DNA from: Phyllobacterium myrsinacearum
Lineage (GTDB): Bacteria > Pseudomonadota > Alphaproteobacteria > Rhizobiales > Rhizobiaceae
Assembly (NCBI RefSeq): GCF_002980555.1
Contig: NZ_PVBT01000005.1
Coordinates: 248,001 to 312,000, forward strand
DNA length: 64,000 bases
Direction of reading: 5' to 3'
Part shown: positions 26,876-34,358 of the stretch, in pieces
How positions within the stretch are numbered: the stretch's first letter is position 1
Layout: each line of letters begins with the position of its first letter
Made by a program: the position numbers and the translations under genes
Notes under the pieces: model-generated
What the model was told of the DNA's origin: nothing
Seen by the model: the letters and a program-made list of their open reading frames with translations, nothing else
The model's database searches: none

Positions 26876-27898
26876 GTGAGCATCCGGGACCTTGCCCGCC
26901 ATCTCGACATTTCGATCGGAACAGTTTCCCGAGCCCTCAACGGGAAGGCTGACGTCAACCAGGAAACGCGCGAGCGTGTGCTTGAGGCGGCGAAGCAACT
27001 TGGCTATGTGCCAAACCAGTCCGGCCGCAGCCTCCGACAGGGTACCACCAACACGATCGGCTTCATGATTGAATCAACCATCGAGACGGTCGATACCGGC
27101 GGCAGCTTTTTCATGCCCGTGTTCGAAGGTGTCCAGTCGGTGTTCCGACGCCATCACCTCGACCTTGTTGCACTTCTGTGCGGGACCGACGAAGAGCCTG
27201 CCGCCTATCTCAACCGTGTGGTTGCGCGTCGCTTCGTCGACGGTCTGATCATATCGGCAACCACACGCCACGACCCCCGCATCGATTTCCTGCTGGAACG
27301 CAAGATTCCCTTCATCACGCTGGGCCGCAGCGAAACAGCGGGTGACTACCCCTGGATTGACCTGGATTTCGAAGGTGTCGCCACGGCGGCGGTCCGGCGG
27401 CTTGCCGGGCTGGGTCACAGCCGCATAGCCATTGCTGTACCGGCCAGTGACATCAATCTCGGCTACATCTTTCTCGATGCCTACAAACAGGCGCTCGCCG
27501 CCAGCGGCATCGCCTTTGATCCGGCCTATGTGTTCCGGTCCCATGCCAATGAGGAGGGCGGTTACCAGATTGCAAGCGCGGTCCTTGCACAGGCGCAGAT
27601 GCCGACAGCCATCATCCTCGTCAATGAAAACATGGCCCTCGGATTATACCGGCGCTTCTACGAGTCCGACGTTCATCCCGGCCGCGACATTGCCGTCATC
27701 GGTTTCCGGGAAAGCACCCAGAGCCGGTTTCTGTCGCCCACGCTGACCTGTTTCAGGATTTCCCTGCGCGACCTTGGCATCAAGCTGGCGGAATCCCTGC
27801 TGTCAACCATGCCCGCTTATGAAGACCATTATCCGCAGGATAGGGTGCAGCTTGTCTGGCCGATGCAGCTGATCCCCGGCGAGAGCGACAGATCTTGA
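26876..27898 (+). CDS. LacI family transcriptional regulator
   Basis: A 340-residue repressor. The helix-turn-helix and hinge are SIRDLARHLDISIGTVSRAL then YVPNQSGRSLRQGTTNTIGF. The periplasmic-binding-like effector domain follows to the end (DGLIISATTR, FITLGRSETAGDYPWIDLDF, IAVIGFRESTQSRFL). The start is the GTG at 26876 with GGGAG seven bases upstream; no in-frame ATG fits the family length. It is divergent from the sugar operon and should bind the 26770-26783 palindrome, releasing it when the imported sugar or a derivative is present. Confidence 0.9.
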   Translation: MSIRDLARHLDISIGTVSRALNGKADVNQETRERVLEAAKQLGYVPNQSGRSLRQGTTNTIGFMIESTIETVDTGGSFFMPVFEGVQSVFRRHHLDLVALLCGTDEEPAAYLNRVVARRFVDGLIISATTRHDPRIDFLLERKIPFITLGRSETAGDYPWIDLDFEGVATAAVRRLAGLGHSRIAIAVPASDINLGYIFLDAYKQALAASGIAFDPAYVFRSHANEEGGYQIASAVLAQAQMPTAIILVNENMALGLYRRFYESDVHPGRDIAVIGFRESTQSRFLSPTLTCFRISLRDLGIKLAESLLSTMPAYEDHYPQDRVQLVWPMQLIPGESDRS

Positions 27899-27914
27899 TA
27901 CACGACCTCGATGA

Positions 27915-28265
27915 TTATCCCGCCGCAAAAGGAGGTGCGACGCACACTTTCGAGCGCGTCAGGAACCGCACTTCACGGCCATTATCCAGCGAAAACATGC
28001 CGCCGCGGCCCGGCACGACATCGATGATCAGCTCGGTATGTTTCCACACATCGTATTGGGAGGCGCTGATATAAACCGGCGCGCCGCCGATTTCGCCCAG
28101 ACAGACATCCTGATCGCCGACGATGAAGTCCCCTTGGGCGTAGCACATCGGCGACGAGCCGTCGCAACAGCCGCCCGACTGGTGAAACATGATCGGCCCG
28201 TATTCCGCCTGCAGCGTCCCAATGAGATCGAGAGCCGCTGCCGTGGCACTGACCTGGTTTTGCAT
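27915..28265 (-). CDS. DUF779 family protein
   Basis: A 116-residue protein of the DUF779 family. The hallmark is the Cys-rich segment MFHQSGGCCDGSSPMCYAQG, which looks like a metal or iron-sulfur ligand set, followed by VYISASQYDVWKHTELIIDV. Genes of this family regularly sit next to an NAD aldehyde dehydrogenase gene of the acetaldehyde type, as here. The function is unknown; a chaperone or redox role for the dehydrogenase is a guess from context. A stem-loop separates the two genes. Confidence 0.85.
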   Translation of the reverse strand: MQNQVSATAAALDLIGTLQAEYGPIMFHQSGGCCDGSSPMCYAQGDFIVGDQDVCLGEIGGAPVYISASQYDVWKHTELIIDVVPGRGGMFSLDNGREVRFLTRSKVCVAPPFAAG

Positions 28266-28285
28266 GATGCCTCCCCAATGGTGAT

Positions 28286-28314
28286 GCTGGCGGCACCACG
28301 CAGGCGCCGCCAGC
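28286..28314 (-). terminator. Stem-loop between aldehyde dehydrogenase and DUF779 genes
   Basis: GCTGGCGGC (28286-28294) and GCCGCCAGC (28306-28314) form a 9-bp GC-rich stem with an 11-base loop. It lies in the 67-base gap after the dehydrogenase stop. There is no T-run on the minus strand, so it may attenuate the downstream gene or protect the upstream mRNA. Confidence 0.4.
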
Positions 28315-28332
28315 TTTGCAACGTCAGAGCGC

Positions 28333-29850
28333 TCAGAAGAACCCGAGCTTCTTCGGGCTGTAGCTCACCAGCATGTTCTTGGTCTGCTGATAGTGATCCA
28401 GCATCTTCAGGTGGTTTTCCCGGCCGATGCCCGACTGCTTGTATCCGCCGAATGCCGCATGCGCCGGATAGGCGTGGTAGCAGTTGGTCCAGACACGCCC
28501 TGCCTGAATGGCCCGGCCAAAGCGGTAGCAGGTGTTTGCATCCCGGCTCCATATGCCGGCACCAAGGCCATAGAGCGTATCATTGGCAATCGACAGCGCT
28601 TCGTCATTGTCCTTGAAGGTGGTGACCGAAACAACGGGGCCAAAGATTTCCTCCTGGAAAATGCGCATCCGGTTATGACCCTTGAACACCGTCGGCTTCA
28701 CATAGAAACCGCCAGCGAGATCGCCGGCCAATGCGTTGCGCTCGCCGCCGGTCAGCACTTCCGCACCTTCCTGCTTGCCGATATCGATGTAGGACAGGAT
28801 TTTTTCCAGCTGCTCGCTGGACGCCTGGGCACCGATCATCGTGGCGGGATCAAGCGGGTCACCCTGGACGATTGCCTCGACACGCTTCAGCGCGCGTTCC
28901 ATGAACTTGTCATAGATGGATTCATGGATGAGGGCGCGGCTTGGGCAGGTGCAGACCTCGCCCTGATTGAGGGCAAACATGACGAAGCCTTCAATCGCCT
29001 TGTCGAAGAAATCATCATCCTCCGATGTCACATCCTTGAAGAAGATGTTGGGTGACTTGCCGCCCAGCTCCAACGTCACCGGAATGAGATTCTGGCTGGC
29101 ATATTGCATGATCAGGCGACCGGTTGTCGTCTCGCCGGTAAAGGCAATCTTGGCAATGCGCGGACTGGATGCAAGCGGCTTGCCTGCCTCGAGGCCGAAG
29201 CCGTTGACGATGTTCAGAACGCCCGGCGGCAGGAGATCCCCGATCAATTCGGCCAGCACCAGAATGGAAGCCGGTGTCTGTTCCGCGGGTTTCAGCACCA
29301 CGCAATTGCCAGCGGCCAGTGCCGGCGCGAGTTTCCAGATCGCCATCAGGAGCGGGAAATTCCACGGGATGATCTGGCCGACAACACCGAGCGGCTCGTG
29401 GAAGTGATAGGCGACGGTATCATGGTCGATCTCGGAAATGCCCCCCTCCTGCGCCCGGACGACACCGGCAAAATAGCGCAAGTGATCAATTGCCAGGGGC
29501 AGGTCTGCGGCGGTTGTTTCGCGGATCGGCTTGCCGTTGTCCCAGGTTTCAGCCTGCGCCAGCAGCGTCAGATTATCCTCCATGACCTGTGCGATCTTGT
29601 TGAGGATGACGCTGCGTTCGGCAACGCTGGTGCGGCCCCACGCGTCCTTGGCGGCATGGGCCGCGTCAAGTGCGGCCTCGACATCGCTGGCATCGGACCG
29701 GGCGATCTCGCACAGGACCTGGCCATTCACCGGCGAGGTATTGTCGAAATACCGCCCTGCCTTCGGCTCAACAAACTTGCCGCCAATGAAATTGCCGTAG
29801 CGTTTCTTGAAATTGGGTCGAACGGTACGGTTGAATTCTACCTTGTTCAT
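28333..29850 (-). CDS. NAD-dependent aldehyde dehydrogenase (acetaldehyde type, AcoD/ExaC-like)
   Basis: A 505-residue aldehyde dehydrogenase, the usual length of the acetaldehyde dehydrogenase II group. The cofactor site is [20 protein letters not shown] with KPAEQTP. The general base is E261 in [12 protein letters not shown], and the nucleophile is C300 in [11 protein letters not shown]. It oxidises short-chain aldehydes to acids in the cytosol. The ATG at 29850 has GGGAGG upstream; the frame continues upstream but without family similarity. A 22-bp palindrome lies in the promoter region, and an AcoR-like regulator gene lies directly upstream on the same strand. Confidence 0.92.
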   Translation of the reverse strand: MNKVEFNRTVRPNFKKRYGNFIGGKFVEPKAGRYFDNTSPVNGQVLCEIARSDASDVEAALDAAHAAKDAWGRTSVAERSVILNKIAQVMEDNLTLLAQAETWDNGKPIRETTAADLPLAIDHLRYFAGVVRAQEGGISEIDHDTVAYHFHEPLGVVGQIIPWNFPLLMAIWKLAPALAAGNCVVLKPAEQTPASILVLAELIGDLLPPGVLNIVNGFGLEAGKPLASSPRIAKIAFTGETTTGRLIMQYASQNLIPVTLELGGKSPNIFFKDVTSEDDDFFDKAIEGFVMFALNQGEVCTCPSRALIHESIYDKFMERALKRVEAIVQGDPLDPATMIGAQASSEQLEKILSYIDIGKQEGAEVLTGGERNALAGDLAGGFYVKPTVFKGHNRMRIFQEEIFGPVVSVTTFKDNDEALSIANDTLYGLGAGIWSRDANTCYRFGRAIQAGRVWTNCYHAYPAHAAFGGYKQSGIGRENHLKMLDHYQQTKNMLVSYSPKKLGFF

Positions 29851-29995
29851 GGTGTTCCTCCCTGTTGCAGGACCTGGCGTCGTGAAAACACCGGAAAGGC
29901 CATCTGCACACTGATTGATACCGCCTCCTGCGGCCTGGAGAGGATCGCGCGCAGAGGTGCAGGTGTCATCCCGCAGGAACCATGCGGGCGAGCGC

Positions 29996-30017
29996 ATTGT
30001 CTCACTTTTGAGACAAT
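29996..30017. promoter_or_regulatory. Palindromic operator upstream of the aldehyde dehydrogenase gene
   Basis: ATTGTCTCA-N4-TGAGACAAT is a perfect inverted repeat with 9-bp arms, about 150 bases before the dehydrogenase start. The length and symmetry fit a dimeric Fis-type helix-turn-helix. The adjacent regulator at 30050-31024 carries such a domain and is the likely binder. I found no -24/-12 promoter here, which matches that regulator's lack of a sigma-54 interaction module. Confidence 0.65.
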
Positions 30018-30049
30018 TGCCGGTGGCAATCAGCCAGTACGCCGCAGCG

Positions 30050-31024
30050 TCAGTGAATACCGAGTTTCTTCAACTTGCGATGGAGAGTGGCGCGGCCCAT
30101 ACCCATCATCGTGGCGGCAAGCGAGATATTGCCATCGGCTTTGGCAAGCACGCGCTGGATGACGCTGCGCTCAGCCGCAGCAAATTCCTGCTCCACATCC
30201 ATGCTTTGCCCCAGGAGGCTGGCCGCCGGCAGCGGCTTGCTCAAGGATTCATCGGTCAGACCCAGAACATGCCGGACAGTGCGGGACGCCCCGATGACAA
30301 GGTCGTCTTCGTCGACGGCAATCAGCGCGCTGGCACTGCGCTCATAGCTCACATCCGGCCCGAGCTTGGCGAGCATGATCCGCGCCTTTGGGAAGGCGAG
30401 GCGAAAATTTTCTGCTTCCACACGGCGCGCGGCATCAACGACAGCCATGGCGATCAGTTTGACGAAATCTTCCGTGAGGTCGTGACGCGCGGATGACACG
30501 TCAATGGCCGCCATCAGGCGCCCGCAATGATCGAATATGGGGGCAACCGTGCAGGACAAGGCCGTATTGCGGCTGCGGAAATGCTGATCCCGGTGAATTG
30601 TCAAAGCCCGCTGTTCGGCCAGGGCGGTCCCAATGCCGTTCGTGCCTTCGCGTTCCTCGCTCCACACGGCACCGGTCCACAGACCGATCTTGCAGAAGGT
30701 CGCATCGTCCGAAACGCTGCCGCGGCGGTCGACCGGCACCCCGTCCTTATCCGCCAGGAGCACGCAGCATCCGGCACCGCCAACGGCGGAATAGAGGCGA
30801 TCCAGTGTGGCTTGGGCCGTGGTGATCAATGACCCCAGCCGTTCGCGGGCGTCCGTCAATTCGCGTTCGCTCAAAAAATCCGGCGGCGTCCCCTCCTCGG
30901 GATTCAATCCGTATAGGCGCATGGAGCGCCCCCAGGAGGCAACCAGCGCAGACTGTGCTGCAGCGCTTCCCAGAAGGGCGGACTGGATGTGTTCTGCATG
31001 CTGTCCATCGTAGCGCGAAGCCAT
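30050..31024 (-). CDS. AcoR-like regulator lacking the AAA+ (sigma-54 interaction) domain
   Basis: A 324-residue regulator. Residues about 55-200 are a GAF domain like that of AcoR ([38 protein letters not shown]). A PAS-like stretch follows ([20 protein letters not shown]). The last 45 residues are a Fis-type helix-turn-helix ([20 protein letters not shown], then [14 protein letters not shown]). The roughly 230-residue AAA+ domain with GAFTGA that normally lies between them is absent. The frame is continuous, so this is not a frameshift product. It cannot drive sigma-54 promoters on its own and may repress or activate a sigma-70 promoter of the aldehyde dehydrogenase gene. A GGGAGGAG site precedes the ATG. 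Confidence 0.85.
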   Translation of the reverse strand: MASRYDGQHAEHIQSALLGSAAAQSALVASWGRSMRLYGLNPEEGTPPDFLSERELTDARERLGSLITTAQATLDRLYSAVGGAGCCVLLADKDGVPVDRRGSVSDDATFCKIGLWTGAVWSEEREGTNGIGTALAEQRALTIHRDQHFRSRNTALSCTVAPIFDHCGRLMAAIDVSSARHDLTEDFVKLIAMAVVDAARRVEAENFRLAFPKARIMLAKLGPDVSYERSASALIAVDEDDLVIGASRTVRHVLGLTDESLSKPLPAASLLGQSMDVEQEFAAAERSVIQRVLAKADGNISLAATMMGMGRATLHRKLKKLGIH

Positions 31025-31108
31025 CGGTCTCCTCCCAAAGTCCCGGCGTCCTCATGCTAGGGTAAGCTAGTTTGCTTTTCGGTCAAGGGTACGCCCTGGC
31101 GGATAAAC

Positions 31109-31137
31109 CGGCACGCGGCGGCAATGGCCGCGTGCCG
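31109..31137 (-). terminator. Terminator hairpin downstream of the flavin monooxygenase gene
   Basis: CGGCACGCGGC (31109-31119) and GCCGCGTGCCG (31127-31137) form an 11-bp GC-rich stem with a 7-base loop, 14 bases after the monooxygenase stop. On the minus strand it runs into GGTTTATCC, a weak T tract. It probably ends the diol dehydrogenase/monooxygenase operon. Confidence 0.55.
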
Positions 31138-31150
31138 CGTTGATTTCGCC

Positions 31151-32953
31151 CTAGGACAGGTGGTGCACGGTCTGAAGCCCATAGACCGGCGTTGGGATGC
31201 CCTCCATGCGGGCTTTCAGTTGGAGTGACAGGTACTGCGAATAGTGGCGGGACTGGTGCAGATTTCCGCCATGGAACCACAGGGCCTGCTGCTGCGTCGG
31301 CTTCCACATATTGCGCTGTTCGCCTTCCCATGGGCCCGGGTCCTTCGTGGTATCCGAACCGAGCCCCCAGCATTTTCCGACCTTGTCGGCGACCTCGCGG
31401 GAGATCAGATCCGCCGCCCAGCCGTTCATCGAGCCGTAGCCCGTGGCGTAGACAATCAGATCCGCCGGAAGCTCCCGTCCGTCCTCCAGCACCACGCCGC
31501 CTTCGTTCAGCTCGCGGATATTCACGCCGCTGACCAGCTTGATCTTGCCGTCGGCGATGAGGTCGCAAGCGCCGACATCGATGTAATAGCCGGAGCCGCG
31601 GCGCAGATATTTCATGAACAGTCCGGAGTCGTCGTCACCGAAGTCCAGCATGAAGCCAACCTTTTCCAGCCGCTCGTAAAAGGCCGCATCCTTTTGGCGG
31701 ATCTTGTCGTAAACCGGTTTCTGGAACTCATGCATGATGCGATAGGGCAACGAGGCAAAGATCAGATCGGCCTTGCGCGTGGTCATGCCGTTGGCGACGG
31801 CGCGTTCGGAATAAAGATCGCCCAGGCCGATGTCCATCAGGGAATCGGATTTGACGATGTGGGTCGAGGAACGCTGCAGCATGGTCACGTCAGCGCCCGC
31901 TTCCCACAGCGCTGCGCAGATATCGTGGGCGGAATTGTTGGACCCCACGACCACGACTTTCTTGCCCGCATAGGCTTCGGGGCCGGGGTGCTGGGACGAA
32001 TGTTGCTGCTCGCCCTTGAATACGTCCATTCCCTTGAATTTCGGCCAGTTGGCTTTGCCGGACATGCCGGTTGCCAGGACAAGCTGTTTCGGGCGCAGCA
32101 TGATTTCCTTGCCGTCGCGCTCGACGATGACGGTCCATTCACCCCGCGCGTCGTCATAATGTGCCGATTTGCAGACCGTGGAACTCCAGTAATTCAGCTC
32201 CATCACTTTCGTGTACATCTCGAGCCAGTCGCCAATCTTGTCCTTGGGGGCAAAGACCGGCCAGTTATCGGGGAACGGGATGTAGGGCAGATGGTCGTAC
32301 CAGACCGGATCGTGCAGGCACAAAGACTTGTAGCGTTTGCGCCAGCTGTCCCCCGGACGCTCGTTCTTTTCGATGATGATGGTTGGCACGCCAAGCTGCC
32401 GCAAACGGGCCCCGAGGGCGATGCCGCCCTGCCCGCCGCCAACGATGACGCAATAGGGCTGGACGGAATAGCCAAGCTCAGCCGCTTCCGCCTCACGCCT
32501 TTCCTTCCAGCTCTTCCGTCCGGGTTCGCTGCCGTGCTGTGCCCCCATGGGCCGTAGAAAACCCTTCGGTTCCTCATGTCCCTTCAATTCGGACATGGTC
32601 GTCAGCAGCGACCATATGCGGCCGTTCCTGAGGCGGATGTGCCCGTATCCGCGCGCCGTGCCGGTATCAAATTCGATCCAGCCCTGGGTGACACCGTCCT
32701 CTTCGGTGGCCACTTCCTTCATGTCCTGCCGCAGGTCATGCGGCTTGATGCGCGCCAGCTGTTCGGTCAGCATGGCGCGGATCTGGTCATGGCCTTCAAG
32801 GGTCTTCAGGTTCCACGTGAACGTGACAAGATCACGCCAGTAGCAATCCTCCTGAAACAGGTTGACTGCCGCTTCAATATCGCCGTTCGCGAAAGCCTTT
32901 TCGAGCTTCCCGAGTACTGTTTCAATCTTCTGGTGGGGGCTGTCGTCAAGCAT
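31151..32953 (-). CDS. Flavin-containing monooxygenase with N-terminal NTF2/SnoaL-like domain
   Basis: A 600-residue two-domain protein. Residues 1-130 resemble an NTF2/SnoaL fold (VLGKLEKAFANGDIEAAVNL, then YWRDLVTFTWNLKTLEGHDQ). From about 165 comes a flavin monooxygenase: FAD motif CVIVGGGQGGIALGARLR, a GDSWRKRYKSLCLHDP segment, NADPH motif VVVVGSNNSAHDICAALW and a C-terminal VYATGYGSMNGWA. This fusion is known in bacteria and is often annotated as NAD(P)/FAD-dependent oxidoreductase; some members act as Baeyer-Villiger or N-oxidising enzymes. It is 75 bases downstream of the diol dehydrogenase gene and probably shares its sigma-54 promoter, so a ketone or aldol made by that enzyme is a plausible substrate. 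Confidence 0.9.
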   Translation of the reverse strand: MLDDSPHQKIETVLGKLEKAFANGDIEAAVNLFQEDCYWRDLVTFTWNLKTLEGHDQIRAMLTEQLARIKPHDLRQDMKEVATEEDGVTQGWIEFDTGTARGYGHIRLRNGRIWSLLTTMSELKGHEEPKGFLRPMGAQHGSEPGRKSWKERREAEAAELGYSVQPYCVIVGGGQGGIALGARLRQLGVPTIIIEKNERPGDSWRKRYKSLCLHDPVWYDHLPYIPFPDNWPVFAPKDKIGDWLEMYTKVMELNYWSSTVCKSAHYDDARGEWTVIVERDGKEIMLRPKQLVLATGMSGKANWPKFKGMDVFKGEQQHSSQHPGPEAYAGKKVVVVGSNNSAHDICAALWEAGADVTMLQRSSTHIVKSDSLMDIGLGDLYSERAVANGMTTRKADLIFASLPYRIMHEFQKPVYDKIRQKDAAFYERLEKVGFMLDFGDDDSGLFMKYLRRGSGYYIDVGACDLIADGKIKLVSGVNIRELNEGGVVLEDGRELPADLIVYATGYGSMNGWAADLISREVADKVGKCWGLGSDTTKDPGPWEGEQRNMWKPTQQQALWFHGGNLHQSRHYSQYLSLQLKARMEGIPTPVYGLQTVHHLS

Positions 32954-33028
32954 GAAATCTCCTCCATTCTGCCTGCCAATCGTATGAACTCTGTAAGATC
33001 GGATGCGGGCTCCTCCAGCCCGCCTGAC

Positions 33029-34105
33029 CTATGACGTCAAATCGATCAAAATCTTGAGATGTTTTCCCGCGGGATCGAGAAGGGTATCGAAACCCTCCGT
33101 TACCGCCTCATCCAAAGTGATCCGCTTGGTAACGACCTTATGCGCAGGCAAGAGGCCTGAACTGATCAGTCTGATGACCCGCGGCCAATAATGCGTCGGG
33201 TAGGCCCACGACCCGCGGATATCGATGTCCTTGAAAGTAACCTGGAACCAGTCGAGCGGATTTTCATGCGGATGAAGCCCCGTCTGCACCACCACCCCCT
33301 GCTTGCGGACGGCATCGGTGCAGGCTTTCAAAGCGTGCTCGTTGCCCACGCATTCAATGGCCACATCGCAACCGACGCCGCCTTCGGTCCTCGACCGGAC
33401 GATGTCGCCGACCAGTTCGCGCTTCGGGTTGATGGTGATCAAATCCGGCAGGATGCTGACGGCCAGTTCCAGCCGCGTATCGTTGATATCGGAGAGGAAC
33501 AATTGGGCGGCACCGGCCGCCCTTGCTGCAAGCAGTGTCAACACGCCAATCGGACCCGCGCCGGTCACAAGGACACTGCTTCCCGCCGTCACCCCGCCGC
33601 GATCACAGGCATAAACCGCCACGGCCGCCGGTTCGACCAGCGCCGCTTCCTCGTCGGTCATTTCGTCCGGGATGCGCTGCACATTGTATTCATTCAGCAG
33701 CGCATATTCCGCCATGCCGCCGGATTGCCAGCTCAGCCCCGCCAGGGCCAAATCCGTACTCAGGTGGAAAAGACCCCGATCGGCAAAATAATCGCCGGAC
33801 CGCGGCATGATCAAAGGCTGGACCGAAATCCGGTCACCCGGTTTAACCGACGTCACCCCCGCGCCGACTGCTTCAACAACACCACCAAATTCATGTCCCA
33901 AAATCTGCGGCCCCTTGGCCCCGGTGAAGGGATGCGGCTCTACCGGGATAAAGATAGGCCCGGACACATATTCGTGCAGATCCGTTCCGCAAATGCCGAC
34001 AAACCGGTTGCGGATCAGCACCTGCCCGACCTGCAGGGCCGGCGAAGGCGCATCAATATCTTCAAGACGAAGGTCTTTCGCCGCATGAAAACGCAGTGCT
34101 TTCAT
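33029..34105 (-). CDS. 2,3-butanediol dehydrogenase-like zinc alcohol dehydrogenase
   Basis: A 358-residue medium-chain dehydrogenase. Catalytic zinc ligands are in RFVGICGTDLHEYVSGPIFI and ILGHEFGGVVEAVG. The cofactor site is VLVTGAGPIGVLTLLAARAA, with an acidic residue after the next strand (FLSDIND) favouring NAD. The HEYVSGPIFIP signature and absence of the structural-zinc cysteine lobe match (R,R)-butanediol dehydrogenases such as Bacillus BdhA. It interconverts acetoin and butanediol or related vicinal diols. It is the first gene after a sigma-54 promoter and an AcoR-like activator gene. Confidence 0.88.
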   Translation of the reverse strand: MKALRFHAAKDLRLEDIDAPSPALQVGQVLIRNRFVGICGTDLHEYVSGPIFIPVEPHPFTGAKGPQILGHEFGGVVEAVGAGVTSVKPGDRISVQPLIMPRSGDYFADRGLFHLSTDLALAGLSWQSGGMAEYALLNEYNVQRIPDEMTDEEAALVEPAAVAVYACDRGGVTAGSSVLVTGAGPIGVLTLLAARAAGAAQLFLSDINDTRLELAVSILPDLITINPKRELVGDIVRSRTEGGVGCDVAIECVGNEHALKACTDAVRKQGVVVQTGLHPHENPLDWFQVTFKDIDIRGSWAYPTHYWPRVIRLISSGLLPAHKVVTKRITLDEAVTEGFDTLLDPAGKHLKILIDLTS

Positions 34106-34203
34106 TCATTCCTCCCGGCCCTGCTCGCGGCAGTGCCTGTCTGTTGGTCACCTCAAGCGTCCAGCCATGCGATCAACACACGCGGCTGGCCCCGCAAAAC
34201 CAG

Positions 34204-34219
34204 TGCAAGGAACATGCCA
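34204..34219 (-). promoter_or_regulatory. Sigma-54 (-24/-12) promoter for the diol dehydrogenase operon
   Basis: Read on the minus strand, TGGCATGTTCCTTGCA has the invariant GG and GC dinucleotides exactly ten bases apart and matches the TGGCAC-N5-TTGCA consensus except for one position. Transcription would start about 12 bases downstream, leaving a leader of roughly 85 bases before the ATG at 34105. The upstream gene encodes a complete sigma-54 activator, which supports the call. Confidence 0.8.
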
Positions 34220-34291
34220 GCGGCAGAAATTATCTTATCCACATGATTTCAAAAGACTTTTGTGGAGACGGCAAAACCGGCGCCAGCGTGA

Positions 34292-34339
34292 CTGTTGCAA
34301 TCTGCCACAGCTGTGGCGCAGCACCCTGCAACAGTTGCA
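34292..34339. promoter_or_regulatory. Upstream activator sites for the AcoR-like sigma-54 regulator
   Basis: Within 48 bases there are three symmetric elements: a half-site CTGTTGCA (34292-34299), a perfect palindrome GCCACAGCTGTGGC (34304-34317), and TGCAACAGTTGCA (34327-34339, TGCAAC-A-GTTGCA). They start about 75 bases upstream of the -24 element, the usual enhancer distance. The GCAACA half-sites are the likely recognition units of the Fis-type domain of the regulator encoded next door. Confidence 0.6.
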
Positions 34340-34358
34340 ACACCCGGGAAGCCTGCAA

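Noticed and set aside
29851-29995. Sigma-54 promoter in front of the aldehyde dehydrogenase gene
   Set aside because: No sequence with GG-N10-GC and acceptable flanks was found on the minus strand, unlike at 34204-34219.
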